A DNA stretch of 64,000 bases from Planococcus sp. CP5-4_YE. GTDB lineage: Bacteria; Bacillota; Bacilli; Bacillales_A; Planococcaceae. The position numbers were made by a program, and so were the translations under genes. A model generated the notes under the pieces. It saw only the letters and a program-made list of their open reading frames with translations, did not search any database and had not been told where the DNA came from. The stretch lies in the NCBI RefSeq assembly GCF_019042655.1, contig NZ_JAHPZO010000006.1, positions 8 through 64,007 of the forward strand. The letters run 5' to 3'. This document shows positions 63,634 through 64,000 of this stretch, piece by piece. Position 1 is the stretch's first letter; each line of letters opens with the position of its first letter.

Positions 63634-64000
63634 TTATTGGTTTTGTTTTTTGTCAATCAGGCATTCCTTTACGAAATACGAGAAGATATTACGTGACGCT
63701 TCATCACCTTGTAGCGCAAATTCTTCAGGATGCCATTGGATGCCCATCGCAAATTGATGATTCGGGCTTTGTAATGCTTCCACAAGCCCATCTGCCGCAC
63801 GGGCTGCTACTTCTAAGCCTTCCGCAACGTCTTTTACGCCTTGGTGATGGAAAGAATTCACATGAAATTCCTTTTCTTTCATGATTTCATAAAGCAAGCT
63901 GTCTTCTTCCAATTTTACGGAATGCGTGCGGTGTGTACGCATAGCCATTTGTTTATGTTGGTAAAGTGTGCCTTCATATTGAGTTTCTAGATCCTGGTAC
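63634..64000 (-). CDS. Class I glutamine amidotransferase (peptidase C26), C-terminal part
   Basis: A partial gene running off the right edge; about 122 codons are visible, with no start in the window. The visible part reads YQDLETQYEGTLYQHKQ at its beginning and contains VNSFHHQGVKDVA and the catalytic His-Glu of GIQWHPEE. This is the C-terminal half of a gamma-glutamyl-GABA hydrolase (PuuD-like, C26) type enzyme. The nucleophile Cys is beyond the edge. The substrate is unknown. Confidence 0.87.
   Translation of the reverse strand, partial: YQDLETQYEGTLYQHKQMAMRTHRTHSVKLEEDSLLYEIMKEKEFHVNSFHHQGVKDVAEGLEVAARAADGLVEALQSPNHQFAMGIQWHPEEFALQGDEASRNIFSYFVKECLIDKKQNQ

Overview
The window comes from a low-to-mid GC Gram-positive bacterium of the Bacillales. 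It is most likely a non-model member of the Planococcaceae (Planococcus / Planomicrobium / Sporosarcina type). The reasons are the strong Bacillus subtilis-like gene order (fabH-fabF-opp/app-trpS; yitS-U-V-W; yisK-yisL; addB-addA; minJ-csbA; ftsE-ftsX-cccB-yvjA-prfB-secA-hpf; comFC-comFA-degV-degU-degS-yvyE; LCP gene-tagO), frequent TTG and GTG starts with strong AGGAGG sites, and Firmicutes operator types (T-box, CodY, FapR, CtsR, LexA, sigma-B). The genus is inference. The gene families are read from the sequence.

Layout. 1-243: the right end of an IS1182-type insertion sequence, abutting oppA. 262-9803: peptide-import genes (two lipoprotein receptors, two permeases, two ATPases) with a T-box-controlled trpS and a DUF3899 gene between oppA and the rest. 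10045-12240: fatty-acid initiation and elongation (fabH, fabF) under a FapR operator. 12431-15576: yjzD, a structured non-coding stretch, a ClpB disaggregase lacking its N-domain under a CtsR operator, and yitW. 15645-19572: yitV, yitU, a DegV protein and CoA-disulfide reductase. 19659-23920: a membrane-anchored amylase-like protein whose catalytic residues are degenerate, then yisL, yisK and a DUF418 protein. 23931-30990: addBA recombination nuclease behind a LexA-like box. 31065-35468: TVP38 protein, azlCD, csbA, minJ and a Cys/Met PLP enzyme. 35468-43566: a thioredoxin, ftsEX with an M23 hydrolase, cccB, yvjA, an antiporter, and prfB with its programmed frameshift. 43633-57344: secA, hpf, an SDR gene, comFA/comFC, degV, a lipoprotein, an exonuclease, degSU, yvyE, an LCP protein and tagO. 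57662-61454: a small repeat protein, csbD, brnQ and two general stress proteins. csbD, both stress proteins and hpf have sigma-B-like promoters.

The most interesting locus is at 61855-63537. It holds a 429-aa HTH-TPR regulator of the RRNPP (NprR/PlcR/Rgg-like) architecture. Twelve bases downstream is a 126-aa secreted protein that, after its signal peptide, is almost nothing but six in-register copies of a 16-residue unit (core ARVPEPWFV). I read this as a peptide-signalling system whose pheromone precursor carries many copies of the signal. The regulator is also mosaic in base composition: its DNA-binding end matches the chromosome, while the ligand-binding TPR end and the peptide gene are much more AT-rich.

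Limits: no database search was possible. Gene symbols rest on recognised motifs, length and synteny. Promoter and operator calls are consensus matches by eye.
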